Part shown: positions 26,955 to 35,345 of the stretch, piece after piece
Numbering within the stretch: position 1 is the first letter of the stretch
How the letters are laid out: every line of letters begins with the position of its first letter
Assembly (NCBI RefSeq): GCF_008312835.1
Contig: NZ_VSKS01000020.1
Coordinates: 1-64,000, forward strand
DNA length: 64,000 nt
Direction: 5' to 3'
Origin: Streptomyces marokkonensis
Lineage (GTDB): Bacteria > Actinomycetota > Actinomycetes > Streptomycetales > Streptomycetaceae
The notes under the pieces: model-generated
Seen by the model: only the letters and a program-made list of their open reading frames with translations
What the model was told of the DNA's origin: nothing
The model's database searches: none
Made by a program: the position numbers and the translations under genes

Positions 26955-28156
26955 CGGGCAGGGCGGCGGTCCTGGTCGCCGCGCTGACCGTCCTGTGCGT
27001 CCAGGGGTGCGGCACCTCGCAGTCCGAGGAGGAGGAAGGGCCGGCGCCGGGTCCCTCGGCGCCCTACTGGGGCAACCGCGGATATCCCCTTCCGGACAGC
27101 CCGTTCACCCGCGAGGACGCGGTCGTCACCGCCACGTGCAGCATGGGCGCACGTTACGCCGGGGTCAACGTGCAGGCCTGGGACCCCGAGCGGTGGGAAC
27201 TGCGCGAGACGCGGAACTTCTTCCTCCCGGTCGACGCCGCGTTCAGCAACTACCCGGACGTCAAGGACGTGCACAGCTCTCTCGTGGACCTCTGCGGAGT
27301 GAGCTCGGACAGTCCGTCGCCCTACGCCGTGGACGATCTGGAGTACGTGACTCCCCGGGTCCGCGCCCTGTTCGACCTGGCGTACACGCGCATGGCGGTG
27401 GTGCTCCGGGACGCGGACGGCAGGACGACGCACGCCGGCTACGTGGAGAGCGGCGGCAACGCCGACGACTTCGTGAGCCTGAGCGAGGCGAGGGGCGACG
27501 ACGAGCAGAACGCGGTGATGGCACCCGACGGGCGCAGCGTGTGGTTCACGTACATCACCGCCGACGGTGAGCGCAGGATCGGTTCGCGGTCCACCGAGGG
27601 GGGTCACCGGTTGTCGGACGAGGGCCCCGCGATCGGGCACGACCTCCCCCTGACCGTCACCGGGAAGCCCCCGCGCGCCGTCCAGGCCAACATGGTGCAC
27701 CTCGCTCCCGACGGCCGCCGCCTCACCGCGACCGCGCCGAAGATCTACGGGCACGTCTTCCGCACCCGGGAGTCCTCGGGACCGCTCACCGCGGCATCGG
27801 GCCGCTCCGCCACCCTGCTCAGTGGGTGCGTCGGCATCGTCGGCTGGGTCGGAGACGAACGGGTGCTGTGCCGCACACAGTCCGCCAACTTCCGGACCGT
27901 GGACGCCCGTAGCGGCCGTCCCGAGGGGAACGCCGTCGCCGTGGTCCGCGAGGACGACGGGAGGGTCGCCGAGGGGATGCTGGTCTCTGCGGACGGCGAG
28001 AAGTTCATCGCGTCCGTTCACTCGCCCAACGACCGCTCGGGGCAGCCGTTGGGCCTGGGCGACTTCCGGGTGATGTCGACCTCGGGGGAAGGGGCCGCGG
28101 TTCCTGTCTCCGCTGACTCCTTGACCAGCGACACGGTGTTCCTGGAGTGGCGCTGA
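26939..28156 (+). CDS. Probable lipoprotein, beta-propeller-like; TTA second codon
   Basis: A 405-residue exported protein. GTG 26939 follows GAGGAGGGACA and lies inside the end of the upstream gene. Codon 2 is TTA, placing expression under bldA control. The N-terminus is a signal peptide (VLVAALTVLCVQGCG) whose last Cys may be lipidated, though the lipobox VQGC is imperfect. The mature part has repeated segments such as VMAPDGRSVWFTYI and HLAPDGRRLTAT, suggesting a WD40/TolB-like propeller. No catalytic motif seen. It probably pairs with the preceding membrane-anchored protein. Confidence 0.7.
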   Translation: MLRALTGRAAVLVAALTVLCVQGCGTSQSEEEEGPAPGPSAPYWGNRGYPLPDSPFTREDAVVTATCSMGARYAGVNVQAWDPERWELRETRNFFLPVDAAFSNYPDVKDVHSSLVDLCGVSSDSPSPYAVDDLEYVTPRVRALFDLAYTRMAVVLRDADGRTTHAGYVESGGNADDFVSLSEARGDDEQNAVMAPDGRSVWFTYITADGERRIGSRSTEGGHRLSDEGPAIGHDLPLTVTGKPPRAVQANMVHLAPDGRRLTATAPKIYGHVFRTRESSGPLTAASGRSATLLSGCVGIVGWVGDERVLCRTQSANFRTVDARSGRPEGNAVAVVREDDGRVAEGMLVSADGEKFIASVHSPNDRSGQPLGLGDFRVMSTSGEGAAVPVSADSLTSDTVFLEWR

Positions 28157-28412
28157 AGCACGCGGGTGCGGGTGTACAGGCGGGAGCTGTATGGGGGAGC
28201 GCGTGGGCGCTCGTCCCCGGTACGGGGGAAGCGGGCCGAAGCGGCGCGAAAGCCACGGTGCGTGCCCGGGCCGTCCACTCGGCTGCCACCGCCGACGTAC
28301 CACCGTTGGGGCGAACGCCCGAACCGCCGACCGTAACCCGCACCCCCTGTCGGCATGGCCTCCCGCAGGGGCCGCGAGTCCGCGGTCAGCGGGCGGTGTT
28401 ACTTTCCGCGAC

Positions 28413-29939
28413 ATGACCGATCACGCGCTACGGCTGCTGCGGCAGGACCGCCGCCTGGCCGAACTGGCCGCCTTCCCCTTCGACTTCGACCTCGACCGCG
28501 CCGCCCACGGCCCGGTCGAGGAGGTCCGCCTCGCTTCGGGCGGACCGCTGGAGGCGGTGGCCGGGGACGACACCGGCGGCACGTACTTCGTGTGCGCGGA
28601 CGGCTCGGTGCTCTACGCCGACTCGGAGGGCGCCGCGGGGATCATCGGCTCCAGCGTCGACGAGGCCCTGGAGCTCGTGATCGGCCTGCCCGGCTGGCGC
28701 GGCTGCACGCGTCTGTCGCCGGACGACGGCGAGGAGAAAATCCTGGCGTGCGTCGCGGAGACCGAGGACGAGATCCGTGAGTGCTACGGAATCGACGAGG
28801 AGCGGGCCGAGCTCCGTGCGGCGCTGGGCTTCCCGGAACGCTCCCCGATCGAGCTGGTGGGCAGACTGCGTACCGCGCTGCTGCGCACCGAGCCGGACTT
28901 CGTCCTGCTCAATGCGGACGAGGGGTGCGCGTACGACCGGTTGGGCCCGGCCGGTCCACCGCTGTGGGAGACGGTGCTCGCGGCGGGCCGCGCCGATCTC
29001 GCCCGCCTGCGGGAGGGCGACCACACAGCATGGCGTGAAGTCGCCGAGGACCCGGTCCGGCGCCGGCTCACCCTGCGGGCCGCGCAGTTCGACCGCGCCG
29101 AGGGCGACCTGGAGCTGCTGCGGCACCTGCTGCGGCACGAGACACGGTCCTCGATGACGGACGAACTGCGGCTCGCGGCCGTGCTGGTCGGGCTGCACGG
29201 GGACACCGGGGATCTGCCGCTGCTGCTCGAGGTCCGGGAGACGGACTTCGACACGGCGTGCGGCCTGGGCGGCATGCCGGAACCGGGAGCGGGCGCGGAC
29301 GAGTTGCGCCAGTGGGCGCGGGACCTCGACGAGTGGATGTTCGGGACGGACCCGGCGGACGAGCCGGTCTCCACCTGGACCGACCTGGCGCGGGACCAGG
29401 GGATGACGGACCTCGCGCGGGTGACGCTGATCCGCGAACTCGACAGCATCGTCATGGACCAGAGCAGACTCCGCCACCCCGGGGCGCCCCACACCCTGGC
29501 CACGGGTCCGCTGAGCGCGCTCGCCCAGGACTTCGAGGAACTCGGCGACCTTCCCCAGGCGCTGCGCGCCCAGCGCCTGTACGCCGCCCTTCAGGAGACG
29601 GCTTGGGACCGGGCCTCGGCCCGGCACACCCTGGCCCGCCTGGAGCGGGAGGCGGGCGAGCTGCCGCAGGCGGTGGACAGCCTGGCCGCCGTGCGCGACG
29701 CCCTGGCGACTCCGGGCGACGCCTCACTGCGCTACTGGCAGCGGGTCAACCTCGGCCGTTTCATCGCCGAGGAGCACTACCGGCTCACCCTCGCTCTGGC
29801 CGACACGGGCCGCCCCGAGGAGGCCCGTGCCCTCCTCACCGCCGCCGACGCCGTACTCGGCGAGCTCTCGGACAACGCCGCCAAGGGCGTCCGCGAGCTC
29901 GCCGAGCGGACCGCTGCACGCGTGCGGGAGGCCGGCTGA
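28413..29939 (+). CDS. SUKH-like N-terminus with helical/TPR C-terminus, uncharacterised
   Basis: A 508-residue soluble protein from ATG 28413. Residues about 45-95 (GGTYFVCADGSVLYADSEG then SVDEALELVIGLPGW) resemble the core of SUKH/SMI1-KNR4 proteins, many of which are immunity proteins. The remaining 400 residues are helical, with TPR-like pairs towards the end (ALAQDFEELGDLPQALRAQR, LALADTGRPEEARALLTAA). No toxin gene is adjacent. A SUKH relationship is my reading of a short stretch and needs a profile search. Confidence 0.6.
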   Translation: MTDHALRLLRQDRRLAELAAFPFDFDLDRAAHGPVEEVRLASGGPLEAVAGDDTGGTYFVCADGSVLYADSEGAAGIIGSSVDEALELVIGLPGWRGCTRLSPDDGEEKILACVAETEDEIRECYGIDEERAELRAALGFPERSPIELVGRLRTALLRTEPDFVLLNADEGCAYDRLGPAGPPLWETVLAAGRADLARLREGDHTAWREVAEDPVRRRLTLRAAQFDRAEGDLELLRHLLRHETRSSMTDELRLAAVLVGLHGDTGDLPLLLEVRETDFDTACGLGGMPEPGAGADELRQWARDLDEWMFGTDPADEPVSTWTDLARDQGMTDLARVTLIRELDSIVMDQSRLRHPGAPHTLATGPLSALAQDFEELGDLPQALRAQRLYAALQETAWDRASARHTLARLEREAGELPQAVDSLAAVRDALATPGDASLRYWQRVNLGRFIAEEHYRLTLALADTGRPEEARALLTAADAVLGELSDNAAKGVRELAERTAARVREAG

Positions 29940-29948
29940 GGACGGGCA

Positions 29949-29973
29949 CGGCGGGCGGCCGGCCGGCCCGCCG
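29949..29973 (+). terminator. Hairpin after the SUKH-like gene
   Basis: CGGCGGGC / GCCCGCCG, an 8-bp perfect inverted repeat around GGCCGGCCG, ten bases after the stop codon. A likely factor-independent terminator of the T-less streptomycete kind. Confidence 0.6.
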
Positions 29974-30162
29974 GGAAGCAGTGACTGCCGAAGCAGCCTC
30001 CTCGTCCGCTGCCCCGAGCGACGCACCACCGTCAGCATGGCATTCTCCGAGCTCGCCGACGGGGAGAACGACCGAACCACCGACGTGGAGTGGTGGTGAA
30101 CCCGTGGGCAGGGCGACGGCGCCCCGCCCACGGGCGCGATCGCGGAGAGGGAGGGCGGGAGC

Positions 30163-31713
30163 TCAATCCAGCAGGGGGCAGGTGAGGGGGAGGACACGTT
30201 CGGTCAGCCGGCCGGTGAGGTGGGTGTCGGTGAGGGCGGCGTCGGTGAGCCAGTCCGCTGCGGTCAGCCGGTCGATCAGGTCCCGCAGTTCGTCGGTGCC
30301 GACCGGGACCCGGGTGGTGAGGGCGTTCAGGGCGACGCCCCGGCCGCCGGGTCCGAGGCGCCCCACGTCGTCCGTCCACGTGGCCAGCGTCACGGCGAGC
30401 AGCCGGGCGCCGGCGGGTGCCTTGGCCTTGCGGAGCTTCTTGTCCGAGACGACTCTCTGGGCCCAGCCGGAGAGCTTGGGCCGTGTCTTCCTGCCGAACG
30501 TGAACGGGCCCGTCCCGTCCTCGTCGGGCACCAGGGAGGGGACGGTGACCGGGGTGGGGTTCTCCGGCCGGGAGGCGAGCAGGTCGCCGACTGTGCCGGG
30601 GAGGGACAGCCAGCCGCAGCCGGTCAGCTGCTCGACCAGGTCCTCCGGGTCGGTCAGGCCCAGCGCGGTGACGTCCTGGCCGACGAGGTTGCCGGTGCCG
30701 GTGTGCGCGGTGCGCAGGGTCAGCATCAGTACCAGCAGCCGTGCTTCCGCTCCGGGCAGCGGCGTGTGGCCGGCCACGTGCGCGAGGACGGTGCGCGCGT
30801 ACTCCCACTGTGGCGGCACGGTCAGCAGGCGCGCCACGCCCGGTTCTTCGCCCTCCGGGACACAGCCGGTGCGGTGCTGGTGCTGGCGTCGGATGACGGC
30901 GGCGGCCTGCTCGGCGCGCTGGGCCTCCAGCCGGAGGGTGACGTCACAACTGACGTCGGACCAGGTGAGGAAGGCGCGGGCCTTGCGTTCCTGGAGATTG
31001 GCCAGCATCGCCAGGTCGGGCTCGGGGCGCTTCTGGTAGGCGCGGAAGAGGTCACCGAGCTCGGTGAGTTCGTCCCGCAGGGACACGGGCCGCAGGTCGC
31101 GCGGAATGACACGCCGGCCGATCCTCGCCTCCGGCGGGCGGCGGCGCCGCGCGGGTACGGGGCGGGGTGCGGGGACGGGGAAGGGCGCCGGACATCCCGT
31201 CCGGGTGGTGACCTGCTGGTCGGAGAACTGCGGCGTGCCCGCCGCTGCGGGGGTCGGGCGGCCGGCGGTCCGGGGTGCGGACGGAGGGGAGGTGGCCGCG
31301 GTCCGGGCCCCGGGAGTGGCGGCGGCACACCTCGAACAGCACTCCAGGGCCTGCCACCAGCGTCCTGCCCGGTCGGTGATCACGGCCAGGACGACCGGTC
31401 CGCCGCACCGCCAGGGTTGTTCGGTACGCGCATGCCTGCCGGTGTCGGGGAGGTGGGCGCGGCAGCCGTCGGCCCGGCAGGCACAGTAGGTATCGGCTCC
31501 GGGGGCGGGGGTGGCGCGCAGGTGCGCGTTCAGGTGGGCGACCGCGGCCGTACGGCCTGCCGCCGCGGAGGGCAGACGCCGCTCGGCACAGGCGGGTCGG
31601 CTGCATGAGACGCGCACCTCCGCGCTGCCTCGGCCGACGGGGTCCAGACGCACGGTCCACCGGCGCCCCGGCACCCGTTCGTCCAGCTCGCTCCCTGCGG
31701 CGGCCTGTGTCAT
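30163..31713 (-). CDS. Hypothetical Cys-rich / winged-helix-like protein
   Basis: A 516-residue protein with a good ribosome site (GGAGGAAG) before ATG 31713. The N-terminal 130 residues have many paired Cys (SCSRPAC, YCACRADGC, ECCSRC) that could bind zinc. An Ala/Pro/Arg-rich linker follows. The C-terminal 300 residues look like repeated winged-helix units (LTDPEDLVEQLTGCGWLSL, VGTDELRDLIDRLTAADWL), similar in style to replication-initiator or plasmid-type DNA-binding proteins. I do not recognise the family. It is a single gene flanked by intergenic spaces of over 200 bases. Confidence 0.6.
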   Translation of the reverse strand: MTQAAAGSELDERVPGRRWTVRLDPVGRGSAEVRVSCSRPACAERRLPSAAAGRTAAVAHLNAHLRATPAPGADTYCACRADGCRAHLPDTGRHARTEQPWRCGGPVVLAVITDRAGRWWQALECCSRCAAATPGARTAATSPPSAPRTAGRPTPAAAGTPQFSDQQVTTRTGCPAPFPVPAPRPVPARRRRPPEARIGRRVIPRDLRPVSLRDELTELGDLFRAYQKRPEPDLAMLANLQERKARAFLTWSDVSCDVTLRLEAQRAEQAAAVIRRQHQHRTGCVPEGEEPGVARLLTVPPQWEYARTVLAHVAGHTPLPGAEARLLVLMLTLRTAHTGTGNLVGQDVTALGLTDPEDLVEQLTGCGWLSLPGTVGDLLASRPENPTPVTVPSLVPDEDGTGPFTFGRKTRPKLSGWAQRVVSDKKLRKAKAPAGARLLAVTLATWTDDVGRLGPGGRGVALNALTTRVPVGTDELRDLIDRLTAADWLTDAALTDTHLTGRLTERVLPLTCPLLD

Positions 31714-31969
31714 CCCGTTCTTCCTCCGTCTCCCGTGACCTGCATGTCCGCGCCGCTCCCTGTTGTGCCGAGAGGTGTTCGGGCGGCGGGGTTCACGGTA
31801 TGCGGCACAGAGGTGAAGGGGGGTGAAATCGCACAGGGTGAGGGCTTTCGGGTGACAACGCCGTCCGTTTCGGTGAACCCGGCTTGACGGCCGTCACGAC
31901 GACGGAGACGGGCCTGAACCCGCCTTTCCGCGAGCGTACTCGGGCGGCTGGGGGGAACTGAGCTGTCGG

Positions 31970-32767
31970 TCAGCTGCCCTGGTAGATCGTGGTGCACAGC
32001 AGCGTGGCGCCGTCGTCCACCAGGGCGGCCCAGTAGCGTGTCTGGTCGCCTGCCACCCGGCGGCAGTTGTTCGCGTCGGCGCCCGCCGGGGCGCGGTAGA
32101 CCCCTGTGATGTGCATGATCTGGTTGTACGGGACGGGTACCGGCTCGCGTCGGCAGGCCACGGCCGTCATCAGGGCGAGGGAGATCGAGTCGCCGGACTG
32201 CCGGCCGAGAATGCAGTAGTTGGCGTGGTAGACGCGGGTGAGGCAGAGCTTAGTGGTATCGCCGGTGGTGGCGGACCGGTGGCTCCAGTACGACTTCCCA
32301 TAGCCGGTGGGGCAGGCCGTGTTGAGGGCGGTCACCTGGACCTGTGCCTGCTCGCCGGCGCAGGACACGGGGTCCGGCGGAGCACCGACGCTCCAGTCGA
32401 CGCTGGTGGTGCCCCCGCGGCCCGTGTCGTAGACGGCCAGGCAGTCGCCGACCGAGATGGCTTCGAACGCCTCTCCGGTGGGATCCGGAGTGGGTGTCGA
32501 CGGCTCGGGGCCGGGCTCGTCAGTGCTCCCCTCACCGGTGTCAGTCCTCCCCTCACCGGTGCCGGAGTCATCGGGGATGCGGACGGCCGGCGAAGACGTG
32601 TACGGGGCTGGGCTGGAACTGGAGGGGGGCGAGTCGGCCACCAAGTCCTTCAGCTCGCCCACGTTGTTCAAGCCCAGCCAGCCCAGGATCGACAGCACGG
32701 ATGCGATTCCGCCGATCAGTGCCCACACCTTGGCAGTGGAGTGGTCACCGGATGCGCCTGCCACCAT
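31970..32767 (-). CDS. Membrane-anchored extracytoplasmic protein with Ser/Pro/Thr stalk
   Basis: A 265-residue protein. A single N-terminal helix (VWALIGGIASVLSILGWLGL, residues 14-33) is followed by a 70-residue Ser/Pro/Asp/Thr-rich stalk. A globular C-terminal domain of about 165 residues contains eight Cys (GDCLAVYD, VSCAGE, NTACPTGY, KLCLTRV, NYCILG, VACRRE, NNCRR, LLCTT), suggesting four disulfides. The layout is common to streptomycete surface proteins of unknown role (septum-formation-like DUF4190 style). Its 5' neighbour is a methyltransferase gene, 127 bases away. Confidence 0.7.
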   Translation of the reverse strand: MVAGASGDHSTAKVWALIGGIASVLSILGWLGLNNVGELKDLVADSPPSSSSPAPYTSSPAVRIPDDSGTGEGRTDTGEGSTDEPGPEPSTPTPDPTGEAFEAISVGDCLAVYDTGRGGTTSVDWSVGAPPDPVSCAGEQAQVQVTALNTACPTGYGKSYWSHRSATTGDTTKLCLTRVYHANYCILGRQSGDSISLALMTAVACRREPVPVPYNQIMHITGVYRAPAGADANNCRRVAGDQTRYWAALVDDGATLLCTTIYQGS

Positions 32768-32894
32768 GCCCTCCCCCGCCGAGACTCAGGCGATATTAGC
32801 CGCTTTGGCGCTGTCGAGAGTCCAACTTCCTTGCCCCGCCCCTGTTGACCCCCGCCCGGTCCAGCACCCCATGGGTCGTCGCCCGCCGGGGCCA

Positions 32895-33716
32895 CTACGC
32901 CTTGCGGGCCAGCCCGGCGACGATGAGGTGCTGCCAGACGCTGAGCTCCGGCTGCGCGCCGTCGGCGCTCCAACGGTTGGCGGTCGTGTCGGGACGCCAC
33001 AGGGGCGCGGGAACGATCCCGGGGTCGAGGATCTCCAGACCCTCCAGCAGGGAGGCGATCTCCTCGCCGGTGCGCCACCGGCCGCGGCCGAAGGTCCGCT
33101 GGAGGACCCGCTCGGCCTCCGCGGTCTCCGGGTTGTCGCCGGAACGGAAGTGGCTGACGAAGAAGAGGCTCCCGGACGGCACGTGGTCACGCCAGTGGCG
33201 GACGATCCCGGCCGGGTCCTCCTCGTCGTTGACGTGGTGGAGGATGGCGCTGAGGACGACGGCGACGGGGCGGTCGAAGTCGATCAGTTCCAGGGTGTCC
33301 GGGTGGGTGCGGACGCCTTCGGGGTCGCGTACGTCGGCCCGGACGACCCGGGTCCGGTCGTTCTGCTCCAGCAGTGCGCAGCCGTGGACCAGCACCTGGG
33401 GGTCGTTGTCGACGTACACGATCCGGGACTCCGGGGCGTGCCCCTGCGCGACCTGGTGGACGTTGTCGGCGGTCGGCAGGCCACTGCCCAGGTCGATGAA
33501 CTGCCGTATGCCGGTGGTCGTCACGATCTGCGCGATCGCCCGTGTCAGGGCCGCGCGGTTGGCAAAGGCGATGGCCACCGAGCCGGGGAGGTCGCGGAGG
33601 AACACGTCGCCGACCTCCCGGTCCACTGCGTAGTTGTCCTTGCCGCCGAGCAGGTAGTCGTAGACGCGGGCGATGCTCGGCCTGGTGGAGTCGATGGAGG
33701 GGCCTTCAACCGTCAT
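32895..33716 (-). CDS. SAM-dependent methyltransferase, DUF574/Methyltransf_19 family
   Basis: A 273-residue protein. ATG 33716 follows GGGGAGG at about nine bases. It opens with the family signature SIARVYDYLLGGKDNYAVD. The Rossmann SAM site is FIDLGSGLPT, followed by VYVDNDPQV. A later VVLSAILHHVND segment is typical of this actinobacterial family, which is greatly expanded in Streptomyces. Substrates are unknown. Confidence 0.85.
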   Translation of the reverse strand: MTVEGPSIDSTRPSIARVYDYLLGGKDNYAVDREVGDVFLRDLPGSVAIAFANRAALTRAIAQIVTTTGIRQFIDLGSGLPTADNVHQVAQGHAPESRIVYVDNDPQVLVHGCALLEQNDRTRVVRADVRDPEGVRTHPDTLELIDFDRPVAVVLSAILHHVNDEEDPAGIVRHWRDHVPSGSLFFVSHFRSGDNPETAEAERVLQRTFGRGRWRTGEEIASLLEGLEILDPGIVPAPLWRPDTTANRWSADGAQPELSVWQHLIVAGLARKA

Positions 33717-33830
33717 GCCGGCCATCCTCCCCCGCGAGGTCACCTGCCCACCGGCGTTCCGGGATTCCGGGCGGACGGATTCCAACGCCGCGTCGGCCCC
33801 GGCCCGCGACCGCGCGGGTGACGTTGGTTC

Positions 33831-34298
33831 TCAGTCGTCCAGTTCGGCGCAGAGGGCGGTCACCTTCTCGTGGGCCGCCTCCGCTTCGGCGCCCTCCACC
33901 TCGTAGGTCTGCAGGAGCCTGTGGACTTCCTGGAAGGCCTCGCCCAGACCCTTGTAGCGGTCGTCCAGTTCGGCCGCGGTGCGGGCCAGGTAGGCGGCGC
34001 CGATGGCGCGGTTGAAGTGGGTCGAGGCGTCCTTGTTGCCGCTGGACAGCGCGCTGAACGCCGGAACCCGCTGCCACGCCTGGCAGGCGCCCGCCGCATC
34101 GGCCGCCGCGTTGTCGAGGCCGGTCCCGGACGCCGCGCTGTCCGGCCCGGACCACAGGAGCCAGCCGATGCCCATGCCCGCACCGACGGCGACGACGGCA
34201 GCCGCCACCGGCGCGACCCAGCGGGAGGGAGCGCGACGGCCCGGGACGGGGACCGGCGGGGTGGAGGGAGGGCGCGGAGGGGGTACGGACGCGGTCAT
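33831..34298 (-). CDS. Small membrane-anchored helical protein
   Basis: A 155-residue protein from ATG 34298 (GAAGGAAG about nine bases upstream). A Pro/Arg-rich cytoplasmic head is followed by one transmembrane helix (WVAPVAAAVVAVGAGMGIGWLLW, about 27-49) and an extracytoplasmic alpha-helical domain of about 100 residues. The domain has two Cys (GACQAW and ALCAELDD) placed to form a disulfide across the bundle. No family recognised. Confidence 0.65.
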   Translation of the reverse strand: MTASVPPPRPPSTPPVPVPGRRAPSRWVAPVAAAVVAVGAGMGIGWLLWSGPDSAASGTGLDNAAADAAGACQAWQRVPAFSALSSGNKDASTHFNRAIGAAYLARTAAELDDRYKGLGEAFQEVHRLLQTYEVEGAEAEAAHEKVTALCAELDD

Positions 34299-34606
34299 CG
34301 CAATGGCTTCCTTCGGTCTACGGGTGGGCGATCCCGGCAGCAAGTGAACCACTTCCGTCACCGGTCAAGTCGGTCGGGTGCAGCCCGGGTTGGCGAGGCG
34401 TCAGGCCTGCTCAGGGGTCCGGCTCGTGTTCCGTACCGAGGGTGCGGAAGCGTCCGAGTACGCCGCCTCGCCGGCTTGCGAGCAGGGCCACGTCATCGGG
34501 ACCACCGGCAACCGGTGCTGCGGTCTCGTGAACCGGCGGGTGCGGCGGCTCCTTGGCGTGGGTGCGCGTATAGGCGGGGACAACTCACCTGTACGGCAAG
34601 CGGCCG

Positions 34607-34641
34607 GTGTCTGGTGTCCGGTGTCCGGAGTCCGGAGTCCA
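34607..34641. repeat. Tandem 7-base repeat, five units
   Basis: Consecutive units GTGTCTG, GTGTCCG, GTGTCCG, GAGTCCG and GAGTCCA. A second, longer 7-base array occurs at 45308-45370 with a related but different unit. Non-coding context. Confidence 0.75.
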
Positions 34642-34831
34642 CGAGCGGTGCGGCATCCTGCGAGCGTGGGGCCTTGCGCCCTCTGAGTCACAGGATCGGC
34701 GGGGCTCGTCGCCGCCGTAGGCGGAGCCGCTGCTCCCGCACGGACTGACGTGCGTGCGTTCATCTACCCCCGTGGCGCGGGTGAGCGCATGCCCATCGCC
34801 TGATCACATCGAACCGCAGGACGGAACCGGC

Positions 34832-34849
34832 ATCCTGGTGTGCCAGGAT
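34832..34849. promoter_or_regulatory. Perfect dyad adjacent to the HEAT-like gene start
   Basis: ATCCTGG-TGTG-CCAGGAT, eight bases before GTG 34858 and including the AGGA that would serve as its ribosome site. It can act as an operator or as an RNA hairpin occluding translation. Confidence 0.45.
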
Positions 34850-34857
34850 CTCCTCCT

Positions 34858-35286
34858 GTGACGGATGACGACCCTCTCGCCGGCCTGGACGATGTGCCCT
34901 GTGCCCCCGAGTCCGTTGCGACGTCGGTCCCGCAGTTGAAGGCGCTCGTCGCCGATGAGGTCTCGCCCGGCGCCGCGGCGACGGGAGTGGTCGCCCTCGG
35001 CCTGCTCGGCGATGCGGCGACCGTCCCCTTCATCGAGCCCTACCTGGAGAGCCCGATCGCCGAGTTGCGCTGGGCTTCCGCCTTCGCGTTGACGCGGTTC
35101 GGCATCGCCGGCCCGGCCGTCGTCGACGTACTGACGCAGGTGGTCGCTCGGCCGCCCGAGAGGACCGGGACGATGGCGTTCCTGAGCGGCTGCTACGGCG
35201 GCCTCGCGGCGATGGCCCTGGCCGAGACGTCCGCGGCCACGACTCTCCGGACGGACGCTCAACCCTCAGGCCCGGCCCGGGCCTGA
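34858..35286 (+). CDS. HEAT-repeat-like small protein
   Basis: A 142-residue acidic helical protein from GTG 34858. Residues 20-115 read as two or three HEAT-like helical pairs (VVALGLLGDAATVPFIEPYL, ELRWASAFALTRFG, GGLAAMALAE). Such small HEAT proteins are often immunity or scaffold proteins. It lies 59 bases upstream of the histone-fold gene on the same strand and could share a transcript with it. Regulation may involve the dyad at its ribosome site. Confidence 0.6.
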   Translation: MTDDDPLAGLDDVPCAPESVATSVPQLKALVADEVSPGAAATGVVALGLLGDAATVPFIEPYLESPIAELRWASAFALTRFGIAGPAVVDVLTQVVARPPERTGTMAFLSGCYGGLAAMALAETSAATTLRTDAQPSGPARA

Positions 35287-35345
35287 AGCGCCCGTGGTGC
35301 AGTGTGGGCCTCTGAATAATCCGACAGCAGGGAGCGTTTCTTCCG

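Larger units (their letters stand above)
34299..34857. other. Intergenic region with heptamer repeats and a palindrome
   Basis: 559 bases with no convincing gene; the open frames in it have atypical composition. It contains five tandem 7-base units (34607-34641) and a perfect 7-bp dyad next to the following gene (34832-34849). Confidence 0.45.

Noticed and set aside
32457-33821. A 454-codon plus-strand open frame
   Set aside because: Antisense to the DUF574 methyltransferase, whose family motifs are clear.
34378-34686. A 102-codon open frame in the 559-base gap
   Set aside because: No ribosome site, crosses the heptamer array, and resembles no family.
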